Positions 23,473 to 25,236 of a stretch of 25,236 nt of DNA are shown here, one piece after another (the stretch's first letter is position 1; every line of letters starts with the position of its first letter). Position numbers and translations under genes: made by a program. This stretch comes from a virus: the IMG/VR virus record IMGVR_UViG_3300005613_002711, positions 1-25,236 of that record; one strand, written 5' to 3'. The notes beneath the pieces were generated by a model. That model saw only the letters and a program-made list of their open reading frames with translations. It did no database searches and had not been told where the DNA came from.

Positions 23473-24043
23473 ATCCGCTTCCTGTAAAGTTTATTGTATT
23501 GCTATCTCCGTCTACATCAACATAATTAGTAGCACCATCATAGTTTATATCAAAATCAAATGTGTTGCTGTCGCCGTTAATTATCCAGTCTAAATCAAGG
23601 TTTGAAGCTAAAGCACTTGTACCTACATCTAACGTAAAGGTATTAGAGCTTCCGGTAACATCAACATTGAAATCAGAACTGTCTATTCCATAAGTATCTG
23701 TTGGATCCCCTTGTATAGTAAAAGTATTACTATCGCCGTCAAACTCAAAAAAACCAGTAATATTATCGCCTAGAATGTCACCTAAGAATTTATTAGTATT
23801 ACCTATTTGGTTTATATCTAGCGTTAAATTCAAACCGTCTAAATCTAAAGCGGTAAGCGTACCTGCGACAGAGTTAAGACCGCCTATAATATTAGATGAG
23901 CCTAATTGCTCTAAATCTATATTTGCTGTTGCTCCGGACTGCTCAACGTATATTTCGTTATCTGCAGAATAAGCAGATAATCCAAAAAAAGTTAGTCCTA
24001 ATATACCGTAGTAACTTACTACTCCTATATCATTTTTATTCAT
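23309..24043 (-). CDS. Curlin-like amyloid repeat protein (CsgA/CsgB-type)
   Basis: A 244-aa secreted protein predicted to be the substrate of the curli secretion channel. A signal peptide is visible (hydrophobic 8-23, cleavage plausibly after SAYSA, 23-27). The mature part is made of about nine degenerate curlin-like strand-turn units centred on xG-xx-N-x-(F/I): QSGATA (35), QLGSSN (46), QIGNTNKF (79), DGDSNTF (102), TGSSNTF (130), NGDSNTF (157), DGDSNTI (178), QTGNSRTF (200) and STGSNGTI (224). Most units are 22-28 residues apart, like curli repeats, but the middle ones are rich in Asp and poor in Gln, and it ends in Cys. GGAAG lies 6 nt before the ATG, and the start overlaps csgG by 8 nt. 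It could be major (CsgA) or nucleator (CsgB) subunit; only one such gene is visible. Confidence 0.78.
   Translation of the reverse strand: MNKNDIGVVSYYGILGLTFFGLSAYSADNEIYVEQSGATANIDLEQLGSSNIIGGLNSVAGTLTALDLDGLNLTLDINQIGNTNKFLGDILGDNITGFFEFDGDSNTFTIQGDPTDTYGIDSSDFNVDVTGSSNTFTLDVGTSALASNLDLDWIINGDSNTFDFDINYDGATNYVDVDGDSNTINFTGSGYAGGYFYLDQTGNSRTFNITQSSTLAADWLRIDSTGSNGTICVVQNDGGTTTSC
23351..23941 (-). repeat. Nine degenerate curlin-like repeat units
   Basis: Residues 35-231 of the curlin-like protein. Five of the units carry the near-identical core (D/T/N)G(D/S)SNT(F/I), and the outer units keep the more canonical Q-x-G form (QSG, QLG, QIG, QTG). This is the beta-solenoid pattern of curli amyloid with unusual Asp-rich interior units. 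Confidence 0.65.
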
Positions 24044-24851
24044 ATATCTTCCAATATCCCTTTGTTGTTCCTTCTTTTATTGTTTGTAATACAGCTGTCT
24101 CTATAGCTGTTTGTAAGGCAATATTAATAGATTCGTTTCTAACTAAACCGTTTTCTATTTCAACAAGTTCTGTTGAATCGGTTATAAACCTAAACACATC
24201 CTGGTCAATAGATGCACTTAATATTGTTTTGGTTACGAGAACCTCTAGCAGCACTTTGCCGGTACTGACGGAAACTGTTCGTAAGGATATGGTAACGGTA
24301 TCTTGTTTGTACTGTCTAGACATTCCTATCCCAAGATATCTAGCACCTGCGCCACCAGATTTTACGTTGCTCTCATATGATATCACGCCTCCTTGCATTA
24401 TCAAACCAGCAAACATCAAGGGTTGAAGTTTTGTATCTTCTTTAAATTCTTGCCTGGTACTGCGAATAATCTGACGTTCTTTGGTTACGTTGTCTAAGCC
24501 AACACGCTCTACAACCTCAAAAAAACCATCGTAATTACTACCAGCATGTTTTAAAGCCCTAATAAGATAGGCATCTGGAGCTTGAGTAACAGCAGAAGAA
24601 AAGGTTGCATACGAACTATTGCTTCGTCTTTGGCCGGTTTGATCGGCAAAAGATCCTTGATAAATGGCTACAACAGGCTTGGTTTTGTTATTGGCTTTTA
24701 TATTAGCAAGTTCTGGAACTAAAAGGGTGCCAACTTCTGGCTTTTCTATTTTTTGTATGGGAGGTAAATTATTTTCTAACGGATCTATTATTAACGCGCA
24801 ACTAGAAAGTAAAGCTGCCGATAGGAAGAGATATAGTTGTCGTATTACCAT
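24036..24851 (-). CDS. csgG: CsgG, outer-membrane curli secretion channel lipoprotein
   Basis: A 271-aa homologue of CsgG, which assembles as a nonameric outer-membrane pore that secretes curli subunits. The N-terminus has a lipoprotein signal with lipobox LSSC (C18) and no Asp at +2, favouring the outer membrane. Family hallmarks follow: VVAIYQGSFADQTGQRR, FFEVVERVGLDN, ERQIIRSTRQE, then the well conserved MQGGVISYESNVKSGGAGAR and LGIGMSRQYKQDTVTISLR and a TGKVLLEVLVTKTILS strand-loop. The length is normal (E. coli CsgG is about 277 aa). It overlaps csgF by 50 nt and the curlin-like gene by 8 nt, so these are co-expressed. No csgE or csgD is visible; csgE may lie beyond 25236. Confidence 0.93.
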   Translation of the reverse strand: MVIRQLYLFLSAALLSSCALIIDPLENNLPPIQKIEKPEVGTLLVPELANIKANNKTKPVVAIYQGSFADQTGQRRSNSSYATFSSAVTQAPDAYLIRALKHAGSNYDGFFEVVERVGLDNVTKERQIIRSTRQEFKEDTKLQPLMFAGLIMQGGVISYESNVKSGGAGARYLGIGMSRQYKQDTVTISLRTVSVSTGKVLLEVLVTKTILSASIDQDVFRFITDSTELVEIENGLVRNESINIALQTAIETAVLQTIKEGTTKGYWKIYE

Positions 24852-25236
24852 CTGAGTCTGTTATATTTAAAGTTATAATTCCGTCAACAACATTATACTC
24901 TATTCTATTACCCTCTAATTCTAATACGCCGCTATCGCTAGGTGTTTCGCCAAATAAATTTTCTACCAACTGTCTTGATAGTTGAGCGTAAATTCTAGAT
25001 TCTAAATTACGTATAAACCTAGCTAAAGTAGTATTTTCCTTATCTCTTTCTATTTCATCTTGTAACGCTTTTAGTTCTGCTTTAAGCGTCATCTTACGAG
25101 TATATTGTTGGTTCTCTATTGTAAGATAGTGGGCAGAAGTGCCGATACCGGAAAATGATGGCGACTTAAATTTATGAACCATTTCATCGGCCCATAACGG
25201 ATTAGTTAATATAACCAATATAAAGAATAATAAGCA
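24802..25236 (-). CDS. csgF: CsgF, curli assembly factor (5' end outside window)
   Basis: A homologue of CsgF, the extracellular chaperone that plugs into CsgG and couples secretion to nucleation of curli at the cell surface. The mature N-terminus FKSPSFSGIGTSAHYL matches the conserved CsgF region (aromatic-x-NPxFGG-like) that binds the CsgG channel. It is followed by a charged helix (ALQDEIERDKENTTLARFI), a RIYAQLSRQLVENLFG helix and a C-terminal beta part (IITLNITDSDGNTTTISLP). The frame is open to the right edge: codons upstream of the TTG at 25218 encode CLLFFI, which continues into LVILTNPLWADE, a signal peptide. The real start therefore lies beyond 25236 and the gene is cut by the window, not truncated biologically. 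It overlaps csgG by 50 nt. Confidence 0.85.
   Translation of the reverse strand, partial: CLLFFILVILTNPLWADEMVHKFKSPSFSGIGTSAHYLTIENQQYTRKMTLKAELKALQDEIERDKENTTLARFIRNLESRIYAQLSRQLVENLFGETPSDSGVLELEGNRIEYNVVDGIITLNITDSDGNTTTISLPIGSFTF

Noticed and set aside
23309-24043. Curlin-like protein as a phage tail fibre
   Set aside because: It has a signal peptide and sits directly after csgF and csgG, and its repeats match curlin spacing. Virion proteins are not usually exported through Sec.
23896-24426. 176-aa plus-strand open frame across the csgG/curlin junction
   Set aside because: It lies opposite two clearly recognised genes and has no domain or ribosome-binding site.
1-25236. CRISPR array, insertion sequence or integrase
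   Set aside because: No regularly spaced repeats, transposase or recombinase motif was seen on either strand.

Overview
The window reads as part of the genome of an AT-rich, tailed double-stranded DNA phage of a Gram-negative, probably marine, bacterium. The phage evidence is the content: a recombination/replication set (SF2 helicase, RecE-like nuclease, DUF669 protein, Sak4-like ATPase, primase-polymerase/helicase, resolvase-like nuclease), a block of large virion-type proteins, and a holin/endolysin cassette. A Gram-negative host is inferred from the outer-membrane curli secretion lipoprotein and the 3TM-type holin. The marine setting is inferred only from resemblance to uncultured marine phage proteins and low G+C by eye. 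No terminase, portal, major capsid protein, integrase, tRNA, CRISPR array or insertion sequence is visible, so the window is a fragment and lifestyle is undecided.

Layout. Positions 1-3021 (+) hold the tail of a membrane protein, an SF2 helicase with a zinc-ribbon-like tail, two small unknowns and a RecE-like PD-(D/E)XK exonuclease. Positions 3097-4313 (-) hold a DUF669 protein and a Sak4-like ATPase. Between these convergent groups is a 75-nt gap that can fold into a nested hairpin. An 89-nt divergent regulatory region (4314-4402), with a 7-bp inverted repeat and AT-rich promoter elements, separates the ATPase from a small HTH-like protein. Positions 4403-7981 (+) then carry that HTH-like gene, the primase-polymerase/helicase, a small membrane protein and two tandem PD-(D/E)XK proteins. 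From 7964 to the right edge every gene is on the minus strand. In order of transcription (right to left) these are csgF (cut by the window edge), csgG, a curlin-like repeat protein, a FecR-domain protein, a CHASE2-adenylate cyclase, a small membrane protein, a holin, an endolysin, a PD-(D/E)XK nuclease, virion-type proteins, a 2OG-Fe(II) oxygenase, and four large proteins (463, 427, 723 and 1058 aa).

The most striking feature is the right end. A curli (type VIII) secretion and signalling module runs directly into the phage lysis and structural genes on one strand. The cyclase stop codon is followed at once by the start codon of the first lysis-region gene (TAAATG), and no gap in the run is large enough to look like an integration boundary. 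The simplest reading is a phage-borne module that combines amyloid export (CsgF, CsgG, curlin-like substrate) with a FecR/CHASE2/cAMP signalling pair. The alternative, a host curli locus beside a prophage, is not excluded because the contig beyond 25236 is not visible.

The coding density is very high. No gene-free stretch exceeds 300 bases; the two longest gaps are the 75-nt and 89-nt regions described above.
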